A stretch of 62,594 bases of DNA from CAYNNQ01 sp964398785 (GTDB lineage Bacteria > Desulfobacterota > Desulfovibrionia > Desulfovibrionales > Desulfonatronovibrionaceae): assembly GCA_964398785.1 (NCBI GenBank), contig CAYNNQ010000011.1, positions 1 to 62,594 on the forward strand, in the 5' to 3' direction. Every line of letters starts with the position of its first letter. Position 1 is the first letter of the stretch. A program made the position numbers and the translations under genes. Below, piece by piece: positions 25,303 through 33,240 of the stretch. A model generated the notes under the pieces. It had not been told where the DNA came from and did not search any database. It saw only the letters and a program-made list of their open reading frames with translations.

Positions 25303-25686
25303 CTACCAAATTTCACAAATTAGCTCGCCGCCCACGGATTCTTCCCGGGCCTGTTTACCTTCGAGAATTCCATGCGACGTGGAAAGAATACATATACCTA
25401 ATCCATTATTCACATCCGGAATTTCCGGCAATTTAACATATTGTCGACAGGACCCCTTACTTACCTTGCGCATATAGTTTATTGCTGGACGGCCCTTGTA
25501 ATATTTCAAATCAATATTTAAATTTTTTCCGTCCGCTTCATAGCCAGTAATAAAACCTTCATCTTTCATTATCTGGGCAATGACTTTCTTGGCTTTGCTC
25601 TGAGGTACTTCAACATTCTTGTGCAACGCCTGATGCGCGTTGCGTACTCTGGTCAGCATATCAGCTATTGGATCTAAGACCGGCAT
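25303..25686 (-). CDS. rpsH: 30S ribosomal protein S8
   Basis: A 127-residue primary 16S-binding protein, the spc-operon autoregulator in E. coli. It starts PVLDPIADMLTRVRNA and has the late STSHGILEGKQAREESVGGE signature. Confidence 0.97.
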   Translation of the reverse strand: MPVLDPIADMLTRVRNAHQALHKNVEVPQSKAKKVIAQIMKDEGFITGYEADGKNLNIDLKYYKGRPAINYMRKVSKGSCRQYVKLPEIPDVNNGLGICILSTSHGILEGKQAREESVGGELICEIW

Positions 25687-25699
25687 ATTTTACTCCTAA

Positions 25700-25885
25700 T
25701 TACCAACTGGACTTGCGAACGCCCGGCAACTCACCCTGTAGCGCCTTATTTCTGAAACATATGCGACAGATACCGAACTTGCGTAAAAAACCTCTGGCTC
25801 GTCCGCAAATGGGACATCTATTGTATGCTCGTGAAGAAAATTTGGGCTTTTTGTTTGCCTTGCTCATCAACGCTTTTCTACTCAA
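25700..25885 (-). CDS. rpsZ: 30S ribosomal protein S14, zinc type (type Z)
   Basis: A 61-residue short S14 with a zinc ribbon: CPIC and CRIC (Cys24, 27, 40 and 43). The longer zinc-free form of E. coli is not seen in the window. It lies between rplE and rpsH. Confidence 0.95.
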   Translation of the reverse strand: MSRKALMSKANKKPKFSSRAYNRCPICGRARGFLRKFGICRICFRNKALQGELPGVRKSSW

Positions 25886-25896
25886 AACTGTCCTCC

Positions 25897-26436
25897 TTAC
25901 TTCCTGAAAGGCATGCCTAGAAGGTCAAGTAACATTTTCCCTTCTTTGTCTGTGCTCGCCGAGGTAATTATACTCACATTTAGACCCTTGACTTTATCTA
26001 CTTTATCCAGGTTAATCTCTGGAAAAATGGTATGGTCTTTCATACCCAGAGTAAAGTTACCCCGTCCGTCAAAGCCTCTGTCCGGTACCCCGCGAAAATC
26101 TCGTACACGCGGCAGTGTAACGTTGAAAAGCTTATCCAGAAAAGCCCACTGACGGGCGCGGCGCATAGTGACGCGACAGCCTACCGGCATTCCTTCCCGG
26201 ACCTTAAAAGCCGCAATGGATTTTTTTGCCCGTGTTACTACTGCTTTTTGCCCTGCTATAAGGGTTAACTCCTCTATAGCGTCTTGAATGAGCTTATTGT
26301 TTTGGCTCCCTTCACCAAGGCCCATATTCAATACTACCTTTTCAATACTAGGTATTTGCATGGACGAAGAGTATTTAAATTCTTCATAAAGCTTGGGAGC
26401 TATATTTTCCTTATAAGTCTGCTGGAGTCGCATCAT
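25897..26436 (-). CDS. rplE: 50S ribosomal protein L5
   Basis: A 179-residue 5S rRNA- and P-site tRNA-contacting protein. It shows VVLNMGLGEGSQN, the PVGCRVTMR loop and GRGNFTLGMKDHTIFPEI. Confidence 0.97.
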   Translation of the reverse strand: MMRLQQTYKENIAPKLYEEFKYSSSMQIPSIEKVVLNMGLGEGSQNNKLIQDAIEELTLIAGQKAVVTRAKKSIAAFKVREGMPVGCRVTMRRARQWAFLDKLFNVTLPRVRDFRGVPDRGFDGRGNFTLGMKDHTIFPEINLDKVDKVKGLNVSIITSASTDKEGKMLLDLLGMPFRK

Positions 26437-26445
26437 GACACAATC

Positions 26446-26766
26446 CTACTTTATGGTCTCATCGCACTTCTTACAAAATCTCACTTTGTCTCCATCACTC
26501 GTGAACCTGTATCCGATCCGAGTCCTCTGTGCACAGGAGTCGCATACCAAAGCTACATTGGAGATATCTATAGACGCCTCTGATTCCACTATCCCGCCCT
26601 GCTCATTCTGATATGGATTGGGCTTGACGTGGCGCTTAACCATATTCACCCCTTCAACAAGGACTTTTCCCTTGGAGCTGTAAACCTTCTTTACTTTGCC
26701 CACTTTTTCCCTGTCCTTGCCCTGAAGCACATATACTTTGTCGTTTTGTTTAATCTTGGCTGCCAT
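26446..26766 (-). CDS. rplX: 50S ribosomal protein L24
   Basis: A 106-residue assembly initiator of the large subunit. The start is set at MAAKIKQNDKVYVLQGKDR, the family's KOW-bearing N-terminus; an upstream in-frame ATG lies inside rplN. The C-terminal half has CDSC and CKKC pairs that could bind zinc. Confidence 0.94.
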   Translation of the reverse strand: MAAKIKQNDKVYVLQGKDREKVGKVKKVYSSKGKVLVEGVNMVKRHVKPNPYQNEQGGIVESEASIDISNVALVCDSCAQRTRIGYRFTSDGDKVRFCKKCDETIK

Positions 26767-26767
26767 A

Positions 26768-27136
26768 TTAAAGCACCTCTGGAGCAAGTGAGACAATTTT
26801 CATATATCTTTTCCCGCGCAGTTCACGGGCAACCGGACCAAAAATGCGTGTCCCGATAGGCTCTTTATTTTGATTGAGTAATACAGCCGAGTTGGTATCA
26901 AACCTTATTTTGGTACCGTCGGAACGTCCGATTTCCTTTTTTGTCCTGACCACAACCGCTTTAAATACATCGCCCTTTTTAACCTTTGCATTGGGCATGG
27001 CATCCTTGACAGTAACTACAATCAAATCGCCTATGGAAGCGTATCTCCTCTTGCTTCCGCCCAAGACCTTGACGCAGGCAACTTTCTTTGCACCAGAATT
27101 GTCGGCTATGCTTAGCCGTGATTCCACCTGTATCAT
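26768..27136 (-). CDS. rplN: 50S ribosomal protein L14
   Basis: A 122-residue protein of the subunit interface, which begins MIQVESRLSIADNSGAKKVA and has the usual GTRIFGPVARELR end. It lies one base before rplX. Confidence 0.97.
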   Translation of the reverse strand: MIQVESRLSIADNSGAKKVACVKVLGGSKRRYASIGDLIVVTVKDAMPNAKVKKGDVFKAVVVRTKKEIGRSDGTKIRFDTNSAVLLNQNKEPIGTRIFGPVARELRGKRYMKIVSLAPEVL

Positions 27137-27145
27137 TTAACCCAC

Positions 27146-27415
27146 CTACTCAGCTTTTTCTATGATTTTGGTCAAATGCCAACGTTTTCGGGCACTTATA
27201 GGGCTGTGTTCAATAATCCGGACTTTGTCACCTACACTGCACTCATTTTCCGGATCATGGGCCATAAATTTATTTCTCCGCCGGACATACTTTTTCAGCA
27301 AAGAATGCTTTACCAGTGTTTCAACTCTTACAACAATGGTCTTGTCATTCTTATTGCTGACAACAAATCCGACCATATTCCGTTTCTTTCCCTTTGTTCT
27401 GGCGGTACTATCCAT
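27146..27415 (-). CDS. rpsQ: 30S ribosomal protein S17
   Basis: An 89-residue primary 16S-binding protein. The second of two near ATGs is chosen because GGAG lies 7 bases before it and touches the first. It shows KNDKTIVVRVETLVKH and the GDKVRIIEHSPISARKRW signature. It overlaps rpmC by 8 bases. Confidence 0.94.
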   Translation of the reverse strand: MDSTARTKGKKRNMVGFVVSNKNDKTIVVRVETLVKHSLLKKYVRRRNKFMAHDPENECSVGDKVRIIEHSPISARKRWHLTKIIEKAE

Positions 27416-27611
27416 TTGCATTCTCCATTTCTCTTTCCCGGAGTACCGTTAGGATTCTGGCTATATTCTTTTTTACCGCCGGGATTCTCTGTGTATTTTC
27501 TAGCTGAGCAGTGGCTTGCTGAAAACGGAGATTAAAAAATTCCTGCCGGAACTCAGCCAGTTTTTCTTCCAGTTTGTGTGAACTTTCTTTTCTGATTTCC
27601 TCGGCTTTCAT
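27408..27611 (-). CDS. rpmC: 50S ribosomal protein L29
   Basis: A 67-residue helical hairpin protein at the exit tunnel and trigger-factor site. It has EEIRKESSHKLEEKLAEFRQ and the KKNIARILTVLRERE helix. It lies between rplP (1-base gap) and rpsQ. Confidence 0.95.
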   Translation of the reverse strand: MKAEEIRKESSHKLEEKLAEFRQEFFNLRFQQATAQLENTQRIPAVKKNIARILTVLREREMENANG

Positions 27612-27612
27612 T

Positions 27613-28023
27613 TTAGGCCTCCCTTTCCACTATCACAGTCTTGACCGGAAGCTTATAGGATGCCCTCTTTAATGCCTCACGAGCAAGATCAAGATTCACA
27701 CCTTTGATCTCATAAAGAACTCTTCCCGGTTTTACTGGAGCAAGCCATCCTTCGGGAGATCCTTTTCCCTTACCCATTCTGGTCTCCGCGGGCTTGGCGG
27801 TATAGGGCTTATCCGGGAAAATACGGATATATACTTTACCTCCGCGCTTGATATGACGCATCATGGCCACACGAGCAGATTCTATCTGCTTATTGCTTAT
27901 TTTCCCATGTTCAACTGTCTTCAGCCCAATATCTCCAAAACTGACTTTAAGCCCCTGCTGGGCATTGCCTTTCAGCTTTCCCCGCTGCCTTTTTCGAAAC
28001 TTTATTCTCTTGGGACTTAACAT
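27613..28023 (-). CDS. rplP: 50S ribosomal protein L16
   Basis: A 136-residue protein near the A and P sites. It begins MLSPKRIKFRKRQRGKLKG and carries the conserved RMGKGKGSPEGWLAPVKPGR loop. Confidence 0.97.
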   Translation of the reverse strand: MLSPKRIKFRKRQRGKLKGNAQQGLKVSFGDIGLKTVEHGKISNKQIESARVAMMRHIKRGGKVYIRIFPDKPYTAKPAETRMGKGKGSPEGWLAPVKPGRVLYEIKGVNLDLAREALKRASYKLPVKTVIVEREA

Positions 28024-28025
28024 GA

Positions 28026-28661
28026 CTAACTTACCTCATCCAATATATCGCCTTTATAAACCCAGACCTTGACACCAATTATGCCGTAAGTAGTCCTCGC
28101 TTCAGCAAAACCGAACTGTATGTCCGCCCGCAAAGTATGCAGGGGTACGCGACCTTCCTTGGCCCATTCAGTACGGGCAATTTCTGCCCCACCCAAGCGT
28201 CCGGAACAGGAAACTTTTATACCCTGAGCCCCAAACTTGGAGGCCAGCCCCATGCTCCTTTTTATTGCTCTGCGAAAAGCTACACGTCTTTCCAGCTGAA
28301 GGGCTATATTCTCTGCAATTAGCTGGGCATCTATTTCCGGGCGACGTATTTCATTTACTTCTATGGCAAAGTCGTGACCGAATTTATTTTTCAGATCCTG
28401 ACGCAGTTTTTCAATCTCCGCCCCTTTTCTGCCGATTACTATTCCCGGACGCGCAGTGTATATTATCAAACGGATCTTGTCCGCGGCCCTTTCCACTTCA
28501 ATTCTGGAAACGCCTGCGTGGTAGATCCTGTTTTTTACAAACTTGACCAGCTTGTCGTCCTCGAAAACATTCCTAGCGTAGTTTTCTTGACTGAACCAGC
28601 GGGAATTCCAGTCCTTGTTGTAGCCTAGCCGGAATCCTAGGGGATTTACTTTCTGACCCAA
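28026..28661 (-). CDS. rpsC: 30S ribosomal protein S3
   Basis: A 211-residue mRNA-entry protein with a KH domain (IYTARPGIVIGRKGAEIEKL). It starts MGQKVNPLGFRLG. The C-terminal domain GLASKFGAQGIKVSCSGRLG is intact. Confidence 0.97.
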   Translation of the reverse strand: MGQKVNPLGFRLGYNKDWNSRWFSQENYARNVFEDDKLVKFVKNRIYHAGVSRIEVERAADKIRLIIYTARPGIVIGRKGAEIEKLRQDLKNKFGHDFAIEVNEIRRPEIDAQLIAENIALQLERRVAFRRAIKRSMGLASKFGAQGIKVSCSGRLGGAEIARTEWAKEGRVPLHTLRADIQFGFAEARTTYGIIGVKVWVYKGDILDEVS

Positions 28662-28674
28662 AACTAATGCCCTC

Positions 28675-29007
28675 CTATAACTCGTCCACTATTACTGTAA
28701 TATGGCTGGTTCTCTTTAAAATCCGAGTGGCCCTGCCCATTGCCCTGGGCCGAATCCTTTTCCACATGGGGCCACCATCGATTTTGACCTGCTTAACGTA
28801 TAAATCGTCCACATCCATACTATAATTGTGCTCTGCATTTGCCAACGCTGAATTTACTACCTTGGCTATAATTGAAGCGGCCTTTTTGGGTGTAAACTCC
28901 AAAATGTTTATAACATCTTCAACAGGTTTCCCCTTGAGATTATCCGCTACTAGTCTGGCCTTCTGCGGCGAAACTCTCTGATAATTGGCTTTTGATATCA
29001 CTTCCAT
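28675..29007 (-). CDS. rplV: 50S ribosomal protein L22
   Basis: A 110-residue protein lining the exit tunnel. It has VSPQKARLVADNLKGKPVED and the extended loop PMWKRIRPRAMGRATRILKR. Confidence 0.97.
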   Translation of the reverse strand: MEVISKANYQRVSPQKARLVADNLKGKPVEDVINILEFTPKKAASIIAKVVNSALANAEHNYSMDVDDLYVKQVKIDGGPMWKRIRPRAMGRATRILKRTSHITVIVDEL

Positions 29008-29014
29008 GACTTAC

Positions 29015-29299
29015 CTATCTCCTGCCCTTCTTGGACTTTCTGTCCGCAGCATGCCCGTAATAGGTCCGCGTAGGGGCAAATTCGCCCAGTTTATGTCCAA
29101 CCATGTTTTCCGATATAAAAACTGGTATAAACTTCTTCCCGTTGTGCACTGCAAATGTAAATCCGACCATTTCCGGTATGATGGTTGACCTTCTGGACCA
29201 TGTCTTAATCACTTTGCTGCTTCTAGACTCAATGGCTTGGTCCACCTTCTTTAAAAGGTGCCCGTCTACAAATGGTCCCTTCTTAATGGATCTAGGCAT
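29015..29299 (-). CDS. rpsS: 30S ribosomal protein S19
   Basis: A 94-residue head protein that pairs with S13. It begins MPRSIKKGPFVDGHLLKKV and shows the HKLGEFAPTRTYYGH signature. Confidence 0.97.
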   Translation of the reverse strand: MPRSIKKGPFVDGHLLKKVDQAIESRSSKVIKTWSRRSTIIPEMVGFTFAVHNGKKFIPVFISENMVGHKLGEFAPTRTYYGHAADRKSKKGRR

Positions 29300-29313
29300 G
29301 GTTAGCTCCCGCT

Positions 29314-30141
29314 CTACTTATTGCGCCGCTTTACTATCAGGCTGTTGGTTGTCTTTTTCCTGTTTCTGGTCCTATACCCTTTTGTGGGTGCTCCCCAGGG
29401 AGTAACAGGATGCCGGCCGCCAGAACTCCTTCCTTCACCGCCTCCCAAGGGATGGTCGATGGGATTCATGGCAACACCGCGAACTTTGGGACGACGATTT
29501 AACCAGCGGTTACGGCCGGCCTTGCCCACGCGTATATTCTCATGCTCGATATTCCCCACTTGGCCGACAGTTGCCCGAGCAGTCTTCAATACCTTACGAG
29601 TCTCACCCGAAGGCAAACGTAAAAGGGCATACTTACCCTCTTTGGCAACCAGTTGGGCATACGTTCCTGCGGAGCGGGCAATCTTTCCCCCCGTTCCCGG
29701 AGTTATCTCAATATTGTGCAGGATAGTACCAACCGGAGTATTGGCCATGGGCATGGAGTTGCCTGGCTTAGTATCCACTTTTTCGCCGGCTTGTATCTGA
29801 TCACCGACTTTCAAGCCGACAGGAGCCAAGATGTACCTTTTTTCCCCATCTTTGTATTTAACCAATGCAATGCGCGCACTCCGATTGGGATCATACTCTA
29901 TGCTCGACACTTTTCCGGGCACATCAAGTTTATTGCGACGAAAATCGATAACCCTGTACTTGCGTTTAACTCCACCACCACGACGACGCGCGGTTATCCT
30001 GCCATATACATTCCTTCCGGCCTTTTTGGTCAACCCCTCGGTAAGGGTCTTTTCCGGCCTCACATCGGATACTTCGCTGAAATCGAATATAGTCTGAAAT
30101 CTGCGACCCGGGGAAGTAGGTTTCAGTCTTTTTACCGGCAT
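29314..30141 (-). CDS. rplB: 50S ribosomal protein L2
   Basis: A 275-residue protein close to the peptidyl-transferase centre. It has two SH3-like folds and the conserved MNPIDHPLGGGEGRSSGGR stretch, including the His important for activity in E. coli L2. Confidence 0.97.
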   Translation of the reverse strand: MPVKRLKPTSPGRRFQTIFDFSEVSDVRPEKTLTEGLTKKAGRNVYGRITARRRGGGVKRKYRVIDFRRNKLDVPGKVSSIEYDPNRSARIALVKYKDGEKRYILAPVGLKVGDQIQAGEKVDTKPGNSMPMANTPVGTILHNIEITPGTGGKIARSAGTYAQLVAKEGKYALLRLPSGETRKVLKTARATVGQVGNIEHENIRVGKAGRNRWLNRRPKVRGVAMNPIDHPLGGGEGRSSGGRHPVTPWGAPTKGYRTRNRKKTTNSLIVKRRNK

Positions 30142-30144
30142 ATC

Positions 30145-30435
30145 TTAAACCCCTTCAAAAAATTCAATCTTGTCGCCAGGCGCGAGGGTAACATAAGCTT
30201 TCTTGTAGCCAGGCTCCCGACCGGCGACCCGTCCGAATCTCTTGCGGGCGCGGGGCCGCACTCGGACAACATTTACATATTCAACGCCTACATTGAAAAG
30301 AGACTCTACGGCTTCTTTGACCATTACCTTATTTGCGCTCGGATGGACTGTAAAAACCACCTTGTTCTCCGCATCTTTAAGAGCGGTGGCTTTTTCCGTG
30401 ATTACTGGTTTTATCAGTACCTTTGTCAAATCCAT
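30145..30435 (-). CDS. rplW: 50S ribosomal protein L23
   Basis: A 96-residue docking protein for trigger factor and SRP. It has VLIKPVITEKATALKDAEN and the basic loop RVRPRARKRFGRVAGREPGY. Confidence 0.96.
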   Translation of the reverse strand: MDLTKVLIKPVITEKATALKDAENKVVFTVHPSANKVMVKEAVESLFNVGVEYVNVVRVRPRARKRFGRVAGREPGYKKAYVTLAPGDKIEFFEGV

Positions 30436-30437
30436 GT

Positions 30438-31055
30438 CTAACTCAACCTGTCCTGCAGATTTTCAGCTGCCTTTTTTTCTATTATGATTTCGCTGTGCTT
30501 CATGATCAGGTAAGTGTTCACCTTGTCCTGGGGCACTACGTCCACTCCTGGAACATTCCGCGCCGAAAGCTCGAGGACACTATATTCTTTGTCCGTTATT
30601 ATCAAGGGTTTTTTTGCTTCTAAATTGTTTTTTATCCGAACAAAATTTTTGGTCTTGATCTCTTCCAGTTCCATGGAGTCTACAACTTTCAATGTGCCTT
30701 CATAAGCCCGAGCGGACAAAGCCATCTTCAAAGCATGCTTACGCACCTTTTTGTTCAGCTTGAAACTATAATCGCGCTGCTTGGGGCCATGTATCACGGA
30801 TCCCCCGTTCCAAAGAGGGGACCTGTTGGAGCCTGCGCGCGCTCGGCCCGTGCCTTTCTGCCTCCACGGCTTGCTTCCCCCACCGCGGATATTGGAACGG
30901 GTTTTCACCCCAACTGTCCCTTTCCGGTTAGCGGCCAAATGAGAACGTACGGCCTGTTGCACTAGCTCCGGCTTTATTTTAACGCTGAAAACACTATCCT
31001 GGAGCTCAACTTCTTCCACTTCAACATTTTCTTGACTGTATACTTTGGTTTTCAT
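30438..31055 (-). CDS. rplD: 50S ribosomal protein L4
   Basis: A 205-residue exit-tunnel protein and S10-operon autoregulator in E. coli. The tunnel loop is RGGGSKPWRQKGTGRARAGS. It lies between rplC and rplW with 2-9 base gaps. Confidence 0.97.
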   Translation of the reverse strand: MKTKVYSQENVEVEEVELQDSVFSVKIKPELVQQAVRSHLAANRKGTVGVKTRSNIRGGGSKPWRQKGTGRARAGSNRSPLWNGGSVIHGPKQRDYSFKLNKKVRKHALKMALSARAYEGTLKVVDSMELEEIKTKNFVRIKNNLEAKKPLIITDKEYSVLELSARNVPGVDVVPQDKVNTYLIMKHSEIIIEKKAAENLQDRLS

Positions 31056-31064
31056 GACCGCCTC

Positions 31065-31697
31065 TTATGCTTGCTTGCGCAGATAGACTATGCTGTTCTT
31101 GGGGCCAGGAACCTGACCTTTTATCAAGACCACATTATCCTCGGGCATAATTTCCACAATCTCTGCGCTACTATAGGTCACCTTGGCATTGCCCATATGT
31201 CCGGGCATTTTCTTACCCTTAAAGACCCGGGCAGGGTCCGCGCACTGTCCGATGGCACCGGTGGACCTGTGGACCTTTTCATGCCCGTGTGTTGCAGGGG
31301 AACCGCCGAAATTCCATCTCTTCATGGCGCCAGCGAAACCCTTACCCTTGGATTTCCCGGTTACCTTGACTGTTTCTCCCGCGGAAAAAATGTCTACAGT
31401 AAATGTCTGACCAGTTTCGTATTCACTACAGTCACTTACCCGAAATTCTCTGAGATAGCGGAAAAAACCAGCGCCCTGGGATTTCAAATGACCCATTTCC
31501 GGCTTATTCAATCTATGTGCGGAGACTTCCCCGTAGCCAAGCTGTAAACTATTATATCCGTCCGTATCTTCTGTGGCTTTTTTAACAACCGGGCAAGGGC
31601 CTGCCTCAACCACAGTAACCGGGACATATTTCCCATCTTGAGAAAAAACACTTGTCATTCCCAATTTTTTCCCTATCAATCCAATACCGTTTGCCAT
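31065..31697 (-). CDS. rplC: 50S ribosomal protein L3
   Basis: A 210-residue primary 23S-binding protein. It begins GIGLIGKKLGMTSVFSQDGK and has the tip loop KRWNFGGSPATHGHEKVHRS, with the Gln-position context of bacterial L3. Confidence 0.97.
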   Translation of the reverse strand: MANGIGLIGKKLGMTSVFSQDGKYVPVTVVEAGPCPVVKKATEDTDGYNSLQLGYGEVSAHRLNKPEMGHLKSQGAGFFRYLREFRVSDCSEYETGQTFTVDIFSAGETVKVTGKSKGKGFAGAMKRWNFGGSPATHGHEKVHRSTGAIGQCADPARVFKGKKMPGHMGNAKVTYSSAEIVEIMPEDNVVLIKGQVPGPKNSIVYLRKQA

Positions 31698-31708
31698 GAT
31701 ATCCTCAC

Positions 31709-32026
31709 CTAAAGCTTAATTTCCACATCAACACCAGCTGGCAAGTTGAGCTTCCCCAAAGCATCCACTGTCTGTTGAGTAGGCTCCAGCAGATCAAGCA
31801 TGCGCTTGTGTATGCGCATTTCGAATTGTTCTCTGGACTTCTTGTTAACGTGGACAGACTTGTTCACTGTATATTTGTGTATCTTGGTGGGCAGGGGAAT
31901 TGGACCGGCAATGCTGGCACCCGTATTCCTGGCCGAATCCACGATTTCCGCGACTGCCTTGTCCAGCATGCGGTAATCGTATGCTTTCATCTTAATCCTG
32001 ATGCGATCACTATTCATTGCTACCAT
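31709..32026 (-). CDS. rpsJ: 30S ribosomal protein S10 / NusE
   Basis: A 105-residue protein that also binds NusG/NusB in antitermination. The first ATG (MVAMNSDRIRIKM) is chosen because AGGA lies 8 bases before it; an ATG 9 bases inside is the alternative. The gap to tuf is only 10 bases, so the str and S10 operons are fused with no visible promoter between them. Confidence 0.96.
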   Translation of the reverse strand: MVAMNSDRIRIKMKAYDYRMLDKAVAEIVDSARNTGASIAGPIPLPTKIHKYTVNKSVHVNKKSREQFEMRIHKRMLDLLEPTQQTVDALGKLNLPAGVDVEIKL

Positions 32027-32036
32027 AACTTATTTC

Positions 32037-33230
32037 CTACTCCACAATTTCGGAGACAACGCCGGCACCTACAGTACGACCGCCCTCGCGGATGGCAAAG
32101 CGCAGTCCTAATTCCATCGCCACTGGCACTATCAAATCAACCTCGAATGTCGTGTTGTCTCCCGGCATGATCATCTCTACATCCGAAGGCAACGTCACTA
32201 CTCCGGTCACATCCGTCGTACGGAAATAAAACTGAGGACGGTATCCGCTGAAAAATGGCGTGTGCCGGCCGCCTTCCTCCTTGTTCAACACGTACACCTC
32301 GGCCTTGAACTTGCGGTGCGGCGTGATCGTACCCGGGGCGGCCAACACCTGGCCGCGCTCCACATCGTCGCGCTTGATTCCCCGCAATAGGGCACCGATA
32401 TTGTCTCCAGCCTCGCCCTGATCCAATACCTTGCGGAACATCTCCACTCCGGTGCATACCGTCTTCCGGGTGTCTCGCATGCCAACTATCTCTATCTCGT
32501 TGCCTACATTTATGCGTCCGCGCTCCACTCGGCCCGTCACAACCGTGCCTCGACCCGATATGGAAAATACGTCCTCTATCGGCATCAAAAATGGCTTGTC
32601 TACATCACGCTCCGGCTCCGGAACAAAGTCATCGCAAGCCTGCAAAAGCTCCCATACGCACTTCGCTTCCTCACCGTTCGCATCATTGGTCTCCAAAGCC
32701 TTCAAAGCACTGCCGGACACTACCGGAGTATCATCCCCGGGAAATTCGTACTTGGATAAAAGCTCGCGTACCTCCAGCTCCACCAGCTCCAAAAGCTCGG
32801 GATCGTCTACCAAGTCCACCTTGTTCAAAAAGACTACTATGCTCGGCACACCTACCTGCCGAGCCAGAAGTATATGCTCCCGAGTCTGCGGCATAGGACC
32901 GTCTGTAGCGGCCACTACCAAAACAGCACCATCCATCTGGGCTGCACCAGTAATCATATTCTTTATATAGTCCGCGTGACCCGGACAGTCCACATGGGCA
33001 TAGTGGCGCTTGTCAGACTCATACTCCACATGGGCGGTGGCAATCGTGATACCCCGCTCCTTCTCCTCAGGAGCCTTGTCTATCTCGTCAAACGCTACAT
33101 GCGCTCCAGAACCGCTCTTGTTCAATACATTGGTCACCGCGGCAGTCAGCGTAGTCTTGCCGTGGTCTATATGACCTATCGTACCCAAGTTTACATGCGG
33201 CTTAGTCCGCTCGTACTTCGCCTTGCTCAT
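32037..33230 (-). CDS. tuf: Elongation factor Tu (copy 1, str operon)
   Basis: A 397-residue GTPase that delivers aminoacyl-tRNA. G1 is GHIDHGKTT, G3 DCPGHAD and G4 NKVD. The protein is identical to copy 2 (48226-49419), and by eye the DNA is too, including about 12 bases upstream of the ATG. It lies between fusA and rpsJ. Confidence 0.98.
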   Translation of the reverse strand: MSKAKYERTKPHVNLGTIGHIDHGKTTLTAAVTNVLNKSGSGAHVAFDEIDKAPEEKERGITIATAHVEYESDKRHYAHVDCPGHADYIKNMITGAAQMDGAVLVVAATDGPMPQTREHILLARQVGVPSIVVFLNKVDLVDDPELLELVELEVRELLSKYEFPGDDTPVVSGSALKALETNDANGEEAKCVWELLQACDDFVPEPERDVDKPFLMPIEDVFSISGRGTVVTGRVERGRINVGNEIEIVGMRDTRKTVCTGVEMFRKVLDQGEAGDNIGALLRGIKRDDVERGQVLAAPGTITPHRKFKAEVYVLNKEEGGRHTPFFSGYRPQFYFRTTDVTGVVTLPSDVEMIMPGDNTTFEVDLIVPVAMELGLRFAIREGGRTVGAGVVSEIVE

Positions 33231-33240
33231 AACCTACCCC

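Noticed and set aside
29653..30441. 262-codon plus-strand frame
   Set aside because: Antisense to rplB and rplW, both full-length and certain.
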